Shown: positions 25,191 to 33,900 of the stretch, piece by piece
Position numbering within the stretch: position 1 is the first letter of the stretch
Layout: every line of letters begins with the position of its first letter
NCBI GenBank assembly: GCA_045541355.1
Contig: JAZQIW010000046.1
Location: 33,188 to 97,187, forward strand
DNA from: UMGS1387 sp045541355
Lineage (GTDB): Bacteria > Bacillota > Clostridia > Oscillospirales > CAG-382
DNA: 64,000 nt
Reading direction: 5' to 3'
Notes under the pieces: model-generated
What the model was told of the DNA's origin: nothing
Seen by the model: only the letters and a program-made list of their open reading frames with translations
Database searches by the model: none
Made by a program: the position numbers and the translations under genes

Positions 25191-26153
25191 ATGAAGAAGA
25201 CATTAAGTCTCGTTCTCGCGTGCCTTATGCTCCTTGCGGTTGTTACAGGCTGCGGCGCAAAGGTCGACAAAATCGTGCTCGCAACAGGCGGCAACACAGG
25301 TACATATTATGCATACGGCATGGCTATGGGCCCCATCCTTGCTGAAAAGACAGACATTAAGTTTGACGTTCAGTCCACAGGCGCATCCAAGGCTAACATC
25401 CAGCTTATTCAGGTTGGTGAGGCTGACATGGCAGTAGTTCAGAACGACGTTATGTATTATGCATATACAGGCACAGACCTTTTCACAGGTGAACAGACAC
25501 AGGACTTTGCAGCAGTGGCAGTTCTTTATCCCGAGCTTTGCCAGATTATCGCTACAAAGGACAGCGGCATCAAGACAGTAGCAGATCTTGCAGGTAAGCG
25601 CGTATCCGTAGGCGACGCAGGCAGCGGTGTTGAATTCAACGCAAAGCAGATTCTTGAAGCATACGGTATTGATATGAACGCTGATATCGAAAAGCAGAAC
25701 CTCGGCTTCGGTCCCTCCGCAGATGCACTTAAGGACGGCAAGATTGATGCTTTCTTCTGCGTAGCAGGTATTCCTACAACAGCTATCACAGACCTTGCAA
25801 TGAGCACAGACATCACGGTTGTTGCGGTTGAAGACGAAAAGTTCGACGAGCTCAGCGCAAAGTACGGCTTCTATACACAGCAGACAGTTCCCGCCGGAAC
25901 ATATAACGGCATGGAAGAGGATGTAAAGACAGTTGCTGTTATGGCTACATACATCATTGATAAGGATGTTCCCGAAGAAGCAGTTTACAATATTACAAAG
26001 GCTATGTTTGAAAATAAGGAAGCTATCGCAGCTGCACACGCAAAGGGCGCAGAGCTTGATGCGGCAAAGGCAGTTGAGGGTATCCCTGCAGAAGTACCGC
26101 TTCATCCCGGTGCTGCAAAGTATTATAAGGAAATCGGCGTAATCGCTGAATAA
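25191..26153 (+). CDS. TAXI family TRAP transporter solute-binding lipoprotein
   Basis: A 320-residue substrate-binding protein with a lipoprotein signal (lipobox AVVTGC, Cys21). The mature part has the TAXI family pattern: IVLATGGNTGTYYAYG, VQSTGASKANIQLIQVGEADMAVVQNDV, AAVAVLYPELCQIIAT, and VADLAGKRVSVGDAGSGVE. It captures a carboxylate-type solute outside the membrane for the fused permease encoded two genes downstream. ATG at 25191 with TTGGAGG upstream is the start. Codons are strongly biased toward a highly expressed pattern (many GCA, AAG, ATC), which fits an abundant binding protein. The substrate cannot be told from sequence; TAXI systems for glutamate or related acids are known. Confidence 0.93.
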   Translation: MKKTLSLVLACLMLLAVVTGCGAKVDKIVLATGGNTGTYYAYGMAMGPILAEKTDIKFDVQSTGASKANIQLIQVGEADMAVVQNDVMYYAYTGTDLFTGEQTQDFAAVAVLYPELCQIIATKDSGIKTVADLAGKRVSVGDAGSGVEFNAKQILEAYGIDMNADIEKQNLGFGPSADALKDGKIDAFFCVAGIPTTAITDLAMSTDITVVAVEDEKFDELSAKYGFYTQQTVPAGTYNGMEEDVKTVAVMATYIIDKDVPEEAVYNITKAMFENKEAIAAAHAKGAELDAAKAVEGIPAEVPLHPGAAKYYKEIGVIAE

Positions 26154-26167
26154 GCCTTAAAACTTTA

Positions 26168-26668
26168 ATGAACAAACACTCATTCGCAGCCGTAGTTGTG
26201 TTTATGATTACGGCTGTGATGTTTTGTTTACTCTCCTGCGAGCAAAAGGATGAAACGAAGGACAGGGGAAGCACAAAGGACACTCTGGTTCTTTGTTATT
26301 CCGAAACGGATAAGATAATTGAAAGCTTTGACGTTGTCGAAGGAGACGAATTTTCTGTTGAGTTTATACATTCCGTAAATAAAAGCCCGGTCAAGGATGT
26401 TTTTGTAATCCGCGACGGAAAAATCTTTGCCGACAGAACCGTTTATTCCGCATTCGGTGCGGGGGTTCAAACGGAGATTGAAGAGGGACAGACGCTCGAA
26501 TACGACGAAAACGGAAACATGATAGTTTCGGGTTTTGACATAGAGTTTCCGCGGGTAAAATATATAGTGGGAACGGTGTCTGACCATGTGCTCTCTATTC
26601 GGGGGGAATCTATAAGCTTAAGAGATGTGTGCGGCAAGAACGCGCATATTTACTTTGAATTGAGATAG
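26168..26668 (+). CDS. DUF1850 domain lipoprotein of TRAP operon
   Basis: A 166-residue protein with an N-terminal hydrophobic segment ending in LLSC (Cys24), so probably a lipoprotein. The rest is a small beta domain with the DUF1850 pattern: VEFIHSVNKSPVKDVFVI, a YSAFGAGVQTEIEEG segment and DIEFPRVKYIVGTVSDH. DUF1850 genes are known to sit between the TAXI binding protein and the fused permease, as here, and probably assist that transporter. No clear ribosome site precedes the ATG, which is 15 bases after the upstream stop, so translation may depend on coupling. Confidence 0.85.
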   Translation: MNKHSFAAVVVFMITAVMFCLLSCEQKDETKDRGSTKDTLVLCYSETDKIIESFDVVEGDEFSVEFIHSVNKSPVKDVFVIRDGKIFADRTVYSAFGAGVQTEIEEGQTLEYDENGNMIVSGFDIEFPRVKYIVGTVSDHVLSIRGESISLRDVCGKNAHIYFELR

Positions 26669-26678
26669 GAGGAAAATC

Positions 26679-28754
26679 ATGTCGGAAAACATGGAAATAC
26701 AGAACTCTAACATAAATGCAGAGGATCTTATGGCTGAATTTGACCGAGAGTCCAATACCAGAAGGTTCACGGGTATTCCGTCATTAATAGTAAAGGTGCT
26801 GTTTATAGCCTTTGCCGTATTTACCTTCGGAACAAGATTTTTCACGCTTCCCGAACAGGTCAGAATGTCCTCGTTCCTCGGAATTATAATGTTCCTCGGC
26901 TTTTTGGTGTATCCGCCCTATAAAAAACAGACCAAGAGAAAGAATTTTATACCTTGGTACGATTTTGTTCTTGCAATAGTCGGTGCTACACCCTTTATGT
27001 ACTATGCATTCAACTTCGATACAATCACAAGACGCGCCGTTATGATTACAGACCTTGATAAAATCATGGGCGTTATCGGTATTGTAATGCTCTTTGAGCT
27101 TTGCAGACGTGCGGTAGGTGTACCGATACTCTTTGTTGCAGGCGGATTTATTGCATATGCCTTTGCATACGGCAAGAGCCTTCACTCAATTGTATATAAC
27201 CTTTTCTATACAACCAACGGTATCCCCGGAACACCCCTTAATGTTTGTTCAACCTTTATAGTATTCTTCATTATTTTCGGCGCATTTCTTGAAAAGACGG
27301 GTATCGGTAACTTTTTTGTAGACCTTGCAAACTCTATTGCAGGCTGGGCAAGCGGCGGACCTGCAAAGGTTGCGGTTATCTCCTCTGCCCTTGAAGGTAT
27401 GTATTCAGGCTCCTCCGTTGCAAATACTGTCGGAAGCGGCTCGATTACAATTCCTACAATGAAGAAGATAGGTTACAGACCTGAATTTGCGGCGGCAGTT
27501 GAGGCGGCAGCCTCCACAGGCGGTCAGATAATGCCTCCTATTATGGGTGCTGCGGCGTTTCTTATGTCAGAAATCACAGGCATCTCCTATGTAACAATTG
27601 CGGTAAGTGCCATTCTTCCTGCGGCGCTTTACTTTGCGGGAATCTTTATGATGATTCACTTTGAGGCAAAGAAGCTCGGTCTTCGCGGACTTCCCAAGGA
27701 CAGTATTCCTAGCTTCTTTAAGCTTTTTGTGCGTAAGGGCTATCTCCTTCTTCCCATTGTTGTGCTTGTAGCCATGATGTCAAGAAGCACTCCCGCACAG
27801 TCGGCTTGTATGGCTATCCTTACAACACTTGTGATTATGCTTATTACGGATGTTGTAAATGCAATCAAAAATAAGTCTTATGCAGACCTTGCCGTTGTCG
27901 GCGCACTCGGTGTTTTTGCGGTGCTGTATTTTGTGATGAATATGGGACTCGAAAACGCAGGTATCCTTGCAGGTGTTTGCTATATCGCACTTTCCTTTGT
28001 GGGTAAGCACTCCAAAGAATCGGGAAAAATTGCACTTGAAGCACTTGAAACGGGTATTAAGAATACAATGGGCGTTTCGCTTGCCTGCGGTCTTGCAGGT
28101 ATAGTTGCAGGTGTTGTAACACTTACAAGCCTTGGCTCTACTCTCATTGATGTAATAGTTCCCATAGCCCAGAATAATCTCTTTATTGCACTTTTCCTTA
28201 CTATGATTTGCTGTATAGTTCTCGGTATGGGCGTTCCCACAACGGCGAACTATCTCATCATGGCAACCATTACAGCTCCTATTCTTATAGAAATGGGACT
28301 TCCCACCCTTGCGGCTCATATGTTCGTGTTCTACTTCGGTATTGTAGCCGATATCACTCCTCCCGTTGCCCTTGCTGCATATGCGGGCAGTGCTATCGCA
28401 GGCTCAAATCCCTTAAAGACGGGCGTCACCGCAACAAGACTTGCAATTACGGCGTTTATCATTCCTTATATCTTTGCATATAACCCCAAGATGCTCTTTA
28501 TAAATGCTACTCCCGTTGAGGTAGTTATAATTGTTGTGACAGCCTGCATCGGTATCTTTGCTCTTTCTGCGGCGCTTGAAGGATATATGTTCAGAAGAAT
28601 GAAGATTTATGAAACACTTCCTCTTCTTGTCGGCGGTATTCTTCTCATTATCCCCGATAACCTTCTCAGTGCAATAGGCTTTGCTGTTGTGGCAGTTGTA
28701 GTTGTTATTCAGATTCTTGAAAGACATAACGATAAAAAGAAGCTTAATTCTTAA
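26679..28754 (+). CDS. Fused TRAP transporter permease (DctQ-DctM type)
   Basis: A 691-residue integral membrane protein carrying about 17-18 hydrophobic segments. The first 200 residues form a DctQ-like small subunit, the remainder the DctM-like large subunit with IIFGAFLEKTGIGNFFVDLA, SGSSVANTVGSGSITIPTMKKIGY, AAASTGGQIMPPIMGAAAFLM and GMGVPTTANYLIMATITAP. This is the 4TM/12TM fusion that pairs with TAXI binding proteins; it uses a sodium or proton gradient to move the solute in. TAGGAGG precedes the ATG. It is the last gene of the three-gene operon. Confidence 0.95.
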   Translation: MSENMEIQNSNINAEDLMAEFDRESNTRRFTGIPSLIVKVLFIAFAVFTFGTRFFTLPEQVRMSSFLGIIMFLGFLVYPPYKKQTKRKNFIPWYDFVLAIVGATPFMYYAFNFDTITRRAVMITDLDKIMGVIGIVMLFELCRRAVGVPILFVAGGFIAYAFAYGKSLHSIVYNLFYTTNGIPGTPLNVCSTFIVFFIIFGAFLEKTGIGNFFVDLANSIAGWASGGPAKVAVISSALEGMYSGSSVANTVGSGSITIPTMKKIGYRPEFAAAVEAAASTGGQIMPPIMGAAAFLMSEITGISYVTIAVSAILPAALYFAGIFMMIHFEAKKLGLRGLPKDSIPSFFKLFVRKGYLLLPIVVLVAMMSRSTPAQSACMAILTTLVIMLITDVVNAIKNKSYADLAVVGALGVFAVLYFVMNMGLENAGILAGVCYIALSFVGKHSKESGKIALEALETGIKNTMGVSLACGLAGIVAGVVTLTSLGSTLIDVIVPIAQNNLFIALFLTMICCIVLGMGVPTTANYLIMATITAPILIEMGLPTLAAHMFVFYFGIVADITPPVALAAYAGSAIAGSNPLKTGVTATRLAITAFIIPYIFAYNPKMLFINATPVEVVIIVVTACIGIFALSAALEGYMFRRMKIYETLPLLVGGILLIIPDNLLSAIGFAVVAVVVVIQILERHNDKKKLNS

Positions 28755-28769
28755 AAAAATTAGATTTGT

Positions 28770-28799
28770 GCACGGGTACCGGCTTTCGGATACCCGTGC
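28770..28799 (+). terminator. Hairpin after TRAP operon
   Basis: GCACGGGTA and its perfect complement with a 12-base loop 15 bases after the permease stop. No U-run follows directly, so it may end transcription poorly or protect the 3' end. Confidence 0.55.
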
Positions 28800-28823
28800 T
28801 GCTAAAATATTTTCAAAAACCCC

Positions 28824-28852
28824 TTGACAAATGGAAAAAGGTGTGTTATTAT
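28824..28852 (+). promoter_or_regulatory. Sigma-A promoter for infC-rpmI-rplT
   Basis: TTGACA, 17-bp spacer, TATTAT, about 200 bases upstream of the infC coding region. Confidence 0.85.
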
Positions 28853-28858
28853 ACTTAG

Positions 28859-29038
28859 GACAAAGAAGCAGAGCAATCTCACCCGGCGTTAAATGAGACG
28901 TAAGGTTAATATCCGAAGGCGGCAAAAACAGGCGGTGCACGGAAGTGTACTTCGATGCTTTGCGGCGAATGTGGGTGTTGTTGTTTTGCGAAGGTTATTT
29001 GACCTTCGTTTTTTGTTTTGCCGAAAGGTAATTTTTTT
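28859..29038 (+). ncRNA. L20-type leader (autoregulatory mRNA leader of infC operon)
   Basis: A structured 180-base leader between the promoter and infC, in the position occupied in Bacillota by the ribosomal protein L20 leader. It contains the purine-rich and GC-rich internal elements expected (including CCCGGCGTTAAATGAGACG, then GAAGGCGGCAAAAACAGG) and ends in a terminator hairpin with a U-run. In the known system L20 binds the leader, stabilises the terminator and lowers transcription of the operon. An open frame with ATG-less codons runs across it but is not considered coding. A covariance search against the L20 leader family would decide. Confidence 0.8.
28989..29019 (+). terminator. Attenuator terminator in the infC leader
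   Basis: CGAAGGT and ACCTTCG with a six-base loop followed by TTTTTTGTTTT, 33 bases before infC. It is expected to be the regulated terminator of the L20 leader. Confidence 0.8.
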
Positions 29039-29051
29039 GGAGGTGTTATTT

Positions 29052-29606
29052 ATAGCAACCAAGGAGCTTTCTATCAACGAAGAAATCAGAGCCAAGGAAG
29101 TCAGAGTAATCGACGATAACGGCGAGCAGGTAGGCGTAATTGCAGTATCTGCGGCGTTGGCAAAGGCTTATGAAAAAGGTCTTGACCTCGTTGAAATCTC
29201 GCCCAATGCCGTACCTCCCGTATGCCGCATAATGGATTACGGAAAGTACAGATTTGAAAGAGAGAAAAAGGAAAAAGAACAGAGAAAGAAGCAGACAACA
29301 ATCGATATCAAGGAAATTCAGCTTTCCTGCCGTATCGACACCCATGATTTTGAGACCAAGCTCAAGCACGCACGCAAGTTCCTTGAGAATGGCGCAAAGG
29401 TTAAGGTTTGTATCAAATTCAAGGGAAGAGAAATGAGCCATACCGCAATAGGACTTGAGGTAATCGAAAAGTTCGGCGAGGCTTGTACAGACATCGGTGT
29501 TATCGAAAAGAAGCCCGTTCTTGACGGTCGCCAGATGATAATGTTTGTAAACTCTAAGCTCAATGTGCCCCAGACGGGCTCCAAAAAGGCCGCAAAGGCA
29601 GAATAA
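29052..29606 (+). CDS. infC: Translation initiation factor IF-3 with apparent AUA start codon
   Basis: A 184-residue IF-3: N domain (INEEIRAKEVRVIDDNGEQVGV), basic linker (RFEREKKEKEQRKKQ) and C domain (IQLSCRIDTHDFETKLKHARKFLENGAKVKV, then KFKGREMSHTAIGLEVI). It binds the 30S subunit and rejects non-canonical start codons. The Shine-Dalgarno GGAGGTG at 29039-29045 is six bases before ATA at 29052, which is in frame at exactly the expected N-terminus (ATKELSINEEIRAKEV). No ATG, GTG or TTG lies at a workable distance; GTG at 29043 is inside the Shine-Dalgarno itself. AUA is thus the predicted start, consistent with the non-canonical starts used by infC for self-regulation. Confidence 0.92.
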   Translation: MATKELSINEEIRAKEVRVIDDNGEQVGVIAVSAALAKAYEKGLDLVEISPNAVPPVCRIMDYGKYRFEREKKEKEQRKKQTTIDIKEIQLSCRIDTHDFETKLKHARKFLENGAKVKVCIKFKGREMSHTAIGLEVIEKFGEACTDIGVIEKKPVLDGRQMIMFVNSKLNVPQTGSKKAAKAE

Positions 29607-29659
29607 AGGCGCGGTCAATCCAAAAGTGTTAAAATTATAATTGAAAGGATGTTATTTCA

Positions 29660-29857
29660 GTGGGAAAGCAGAAGTCACACAAGGCGACAGCAAAACGTTT
29701 CAGCGTTACTAAGGGCGGAAAGGTTAAGTATAACCAGAGCCTCAGACGTCATAAGCTCGGTATCAAGACACCTAAGAGAAAGCGTCAGCTCAGAGGCGGT
29801 GCAATCCTCAGCGAAAGCTTTGCACCTACAATCAAGAAGCTCATTCCTTACGCATAA
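29660..29857 (+). CDS. rpmI: 50S ribosomal protein L35
   Basis: A 65-residue basic protein of normal L35 length (64-66). It has KSHKATAKRFSVTKGGKVKYN and ends in IKKLIPYA, matching the family throughout. The start is GTG at 29660, ten bases after AAAGGA. It belongs to the infC-rpmI-rplT operon and is assembled into the large subunit. Codons are strongly biased as expected for ribosomal genes. Confidence 0.96.
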   Translation: MGKQKSHKATAKRFSVTKGGKVKYNQSLRRHKLGIKTPKRKRQLRGGAILSESFAPTIKKLIPYA

Positions 29858-29900
29858 GACGCGTAAACACCAAATTGAAATTGAAAGGAAAGTGACATAA

Positions 29901-30260
29901 ATGGCAAGAGTAAAAGGCGCTCTTATGACAAGAAAGAGACGTAATAAGGTATTAAAGGCAGCTAAGGGTTACTGGGGTGCAAAGTCTAAGCACTTCAAGA
30001 TGGCTAAGCAGGCTGTTATGAAGAGTGGAAACTACGCATTCGTAGGCAGAAAGCTTAAGAAGAGAGACTTCAGAAGACTCTGGATCACAAGAATCTCTGC
30101 ACAGGTTAAGGCTGTTGACGCAGACTTTAACTACTCCAGATTCATGAATGGTCTTAAGAAGGCAGGCGTAACTCTTAACAGAAAGATGCTCGCTGAAATC
30201 GCTGTAAGCGATAAGGCTGCTTTCGCAGCACTCGTTGAGCAGGCTAAGGCTGCTCTCTAA
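29901..30260 (+). CDS. rplT: 50S ribosomal protein L20
   Basis: A 119-residue protein of standard length. It starts MARVKGALMTRKRRNKVLKA, continues with KGYWGAKSKHFKMAKQAVMKSGNYAFVGRK, and has RLWITRISAQVKAVDADFNYSRFMNGLKKAGVTLNRKMLAEIAV; all are L20 hallmarks. L20 binds 23S rRNA early in assembly, and is also the likely repressor acting on this operon's leader. It follows rpmI by 43 bases with GAAAGGAAAG upstream of its ATG. Confidence 0.97.
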   Translation: MARVKGALMTRKRRNKVLKAAKGYWGAKSKHFKMAKQAVMKSGNYAFVGRKLKKRDFRRLWITRISAQVKAVDADFNYSRFMNGLKKAGVTLNRKMLAEIAVSDKAAFAALVEQAKAAL

Positions 30261-30279
30261 TTCGCATTATCCATACCTG

Positions 30280-30311
30280 TCCACCAACGCTTCGTCGTTG
30301 GTGGATTTTTT
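30280..30311 (+). terminator. Terminator of infC-rpmI-rplT operon
   Basis: A 10-bp stem TCCACCAACG with its complement, six-base loop and six U, 20 bases after the rplT stop. Confidence 0.93.
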
Positions 30312-30342
30312 GCCTTCCGGTGAGATAGTAACAAATGTTTGG

Positions 30343-30483
30343 TTTTCCACCTTTTCTTTAGAAAAAGAAAAGGTTCGCCAAAAGAAACCGCAAAAGGAAC
30401 ATTTCTTTTTTTGATTTGAACAACACGTATTATTCTCGATTGAAGCGATTCGCTGATGCCTTTTTGCATCAGCGAATTTTTTC
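30343..30483 (+). repeat. Dispersed intergenic hairpin element, copy 1
   Basis: The copy starts with TTTTCCACC, has a 10-bp stem (CCTTTTCTTT at 30350-30359 paired with 30364-30373), continues GGTTCGCCAAAAGAAACCG, and ends with a 12-bp terminator-like stem (30448-30459 with 30466-30477) followed by five U. It is closely similar to 50398-50537 and more distantly to 60391-60495. No protein is encoded. Confidence 0.75.
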
Positions 30484-30828
30484 TTTTTTCTTTTTTTAAG
30501 TTACATTTTTGTTTGGGAGGAGTTCCGCGGCTTGCCGGACAAAAATGTAATTGTTAAATGTAACCGAAAAGAATAAACAATCAGAAAAAAGAGTTACATT
30601 ATTATATATAATATATAGCAAACGAAAGAGAAAAGAATAAAGAAAAAGAAAAAGAACAAGAAAAAGAAAAAGAACAACTCCCCCTGTAACATTATTGTAG
30701 CATAAGCGTAACCTTACTGTTGTTGAAAAGAATCAAAACACACTGTATAATAAAAACACAAAAGGAAAAAAGAACTATAAAGAACCTTTTGGAAATACAA
30801 GTAATAATAACATGTAAAAGATAGTTGT
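30484..30828 (+). other. Long AT-rich spacer upstream of SLH gene with hairpin and GTTACA hexamers
   Basis: No gene is seen. It holds a 12-bp perfect inverted repeat (30501-30512 with 30539-30550, loop of 26 bases), a purine repeat of AAGAAAAAG units (about 30637-30676) and GTTACA hexamers in either orientation at 30500, 30559, 30593 and 30685. GTTACA hexamers also form the direct repeat in front of the SLH promoter, so a regulator may bind here. Confidence 0.55.
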
Positions 30829-30845
30829 GTTACACTTATGTTACA
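30829..30845 (+). promoter_or_regulatory. Direct-repeat operator candidate of SLH gene 1
   Basis: Two GTTACA units starting at 30829 and 30840, one helical turn apart. The second ends 15 bases before the -35 box. The same arrangement precedes SLH gene 2. Confidence 0.6.
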
Positions 30846-30860
30846 CTTCAAAAAAAGTTA

Positions 30861-30889
30861 TTGCAAAAAAATAACACTTGTATTATGAT
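30861..30889 (+). promoter_or_regulatory. Promoter for SLH gene 1
   Basis: TTGCAA, 17-bp spacer, TATGAT; leader of about 50 bases with a strong AGGAGG site before the ATG at 30949. Confidence 0.75.
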
Positions 30890-30948
30890 AATATCGTAAC
30901 AAAACTAAAAGTTTTGCTATACAAAAAATTTACAGGAGGTAACTCACC

Positions 30949-33900
30949 ATGAGAAATTTCAAGAAATTTCTTACACTCGTTCTCGCAGTAATGATGGTAG
31001 TAAGCGCAATGTCCTTCTCCACATCTGCAGCAAGAACAGTATTTGAGGACGTTGACACAGAAAACGAAGTACTCGTTGACGCTGTTGACCTTCTCAGCTA
31101 CATGGAGATTACAAAGGGTAAGGACGGCACAACATTCGGTGCTGCCGAAGACGTTACTCGTGAGCAGTTCGCTCTCTTCATGTACAGACTTATGAAGGGT
31201 GGCAAGGATGCTCCTAATGACTATCCTAACACCACAAGCTTTAAGGATCTCGATGATCCCACTTACAACTATGCTATCAGCTGGGCAAACGCAGTTGGTA
31301 TCGTAAAGGGTAAGTCTGAAGAAGTTTACGGTCCTAAGGACTCCATCACACTTCAGGAAGCTTACGCAATGGTAGTTCGTGCACTCGGTTATGAAGATGC
31401 AGAAGCTCTTGCATATCCTTACGAACACATCACACTTGCTGAAAGAAAGGGTATCGAACTTGACACAGGTCTCGATTCCGACATCGACTATGAAGAAAAG
31501 CTCACAAGAGCTGACATGGCGATCATCCTTTACAACGCATTCTTCGCTGAAACAGCTGAACCCGAAATCTACACAGTAGAAAGAGGCATCGGCTACGTTG
31601 AGGGTTATGACCGTGTAACAGGCGAACCCCTTTACAGCGACTATGTACTTGAAGAATGCATCGAATACCCCAGACTTTGCGAAAAGGCATTTGGCGTATA
31701 CGAAGCAACATATCAGGTAGTTGCTACTCCTAACTATGAGTATGCAGGTATGGTAAATGAGGATGACCTCGACGGTTACTATGACTTCGAAGCAACATAT
31801 GATATCGGCTACGAAGCAGCTCAGGTAATGCTCACATACACAACATCCAACGCTAGAATCAGAGAATACGTTCCCGGTATTGCTTACCTCGAACCCGAAC
31901 AGCTCGGTCTCGAATCCGGCGAACTCGATGCTTGGTTCCTCGGTCACTTCACAACATTCGTAACAATCGTTGACGAAAAGGCTGACGACAAGGAAATCGA
32001 AAAGGTTCTCTTCGCTGACTGTGACATGGTTAAGAAGACAGTTACAGACATCGAACTCAGCGTAGTATCTTCCAACAAGGCAGATAGCTACTATGTAGAC
32101 GAAAACAACGCTAAGGTTGACGAAGACGGCAACCCTGAAATCGAAATCAACGAAGAAGGCGATCCCGTTGTTGATTACAAGCGCGGCGACAAGCTTCTCT
32201 CCGGTGAAATCGTTGCAGGCGAAGAAAAGATCTACGTTTACAACGCACCCTACAACTACACAAAGGTTTCCTACGAAGCTGAACATTCTGATGCTCTTTC
32301 CAGATATCTTGAAAGAAACAGCGACAACCTTAAGGGTATCGGCCTCCTCATGAATGAAGCTGACGGCGGCGACATCAACTACTACACAGCACTCAGCTAT
32401 CCTCTCGTAACACCTATCAGCTACACAGATGAAGATGCTGAAGTTGTTAAGGACGGCTTCTTTACACAGCAGGCTATCGACCTCCTCAACGGCTACACAG
32501 TAGTAGACGACGACGACAAGATGGCAGAAGTTGGCTTCGCTGGCTTTGAACAGGTTTACTATGATGGTCTCTACGAAGCAGAACTTATCGACTGCGACGG
32601 CGACGACAGATATGAATTCATTAACTACAAGCCTTACAGCCTCTTCCAGGTTGATGCAGATGAAGAAAAGCACTTCGTTGATGACAACGATTTCGATGAA
32701 ATCGCTGAAAACATCGTTGATGAAATTCCTTACATCTACACAAACGGCGCAACAGTTACAGGTGCTTCCTTCGATAACGAAGACTACGTAATCGGTTACT
32801 ATTCTGAAGAACTCGAAGTAGTTAAGGTTGTTGAAGTTATCAAGCCCACAATCGCAAAGATCAAGAACATTAAGTTCAACACAGGTAAGCTCGTACTCGG
32901 CGACGGCACAAACGTTGACGCAGTAAGCGGCTGGAAGTATGTTGCTAACAAGTTCCCCATGGGTCCCGTTATCAATGGCGACCTCGAATTCGAACTTGAT
33001 GTAAACGGCGACAACGTATACGATGTATACAGCGGTATCGTATTCGACGAAGATGCTCAGGTAGCATACGAAGTAGCAGCAGGCGACCTCTTCGATGAAG
33101 ACTTCATCGGTGAAGAAGTTGAGCTCTACATCTACAACGGCGTTGTTCTTCACAACAAGCCCGTTGACAAGAACCTCAAGTTCACAGAAAACCTCGTTAT
33201 TCCCACAACATTTGAAGGCGAAAAGCCTGTAAGATGGGTATTCGACAAGGATCTCGGCACAGATGTTTACTACATCTACGCATGGATCGATGGCGCTGAA
33301 AGATACATCCCCGTTGATTACGAAGATGTACTTCCCGAAATCATCAATCCTGAAGATGATGAAGACCTCACATTTGATTACGAAGATCAGCTCTGCGTAT
33401 ACACACTCACAGACGGTGTTTACTCCATCAAGTCTCTTGGTTATGACATCAACGATGACTACGATGAAGATGAAGACGAAGCTCCTGAATACCTCGGCGT
33501 AATCAAGGGTACAGAAGTTGAACTCAAGGAAGAAACAGTTGACGCTGTTGAATACACACTCGAAGGCGACGACGAAAACGCTCAGTACTTTGTTCCTAGA
33601 CAGGAAGGTCTCGGCCTCAAGAAGGTTGCAGGCTCCAGATTCCAGTTTGTAGACGCTGATGGCAATAAGGTTAAAGATTTCGCAACTGACGTTGAAGACG
33701 AAACAGTTGAACTCGACTTCAAGCTTGACTTCAAGGCATACACAAAGATCGTTGTAAGACAGGAAGTTGATGACGACGAATACGAATTCGTTGAACTCGA
33801 CGCTGCTGACTTCACAAAGAGCATGGAAGGCGTATTTGATACAGTTACATTCATCGTATCCAATAACCCTGAAAGCGAATCCAGAGAAAACCTCGTAGTT

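Noticed and set aside
25203..26105. Antisense frame of 300 codons opposite the TAXI gene
   Set aside because: Very Cys-rich shadow of GCA-biased codons in a highly expressed gene; the sense gene is unambiguous.
28893..29051. Coding extension of infC into the leader
   Set aside because: The translated residues are unlike IF-3, and the segment matches the position and terminator of an L20 leader.
30637..30676. AAGAAAAAG purine tract as a possible mobile element end or origin
   Set aside because: A simple low-complexity repeat without flanking repeats, DnaA boxes or genes of a mobile element.
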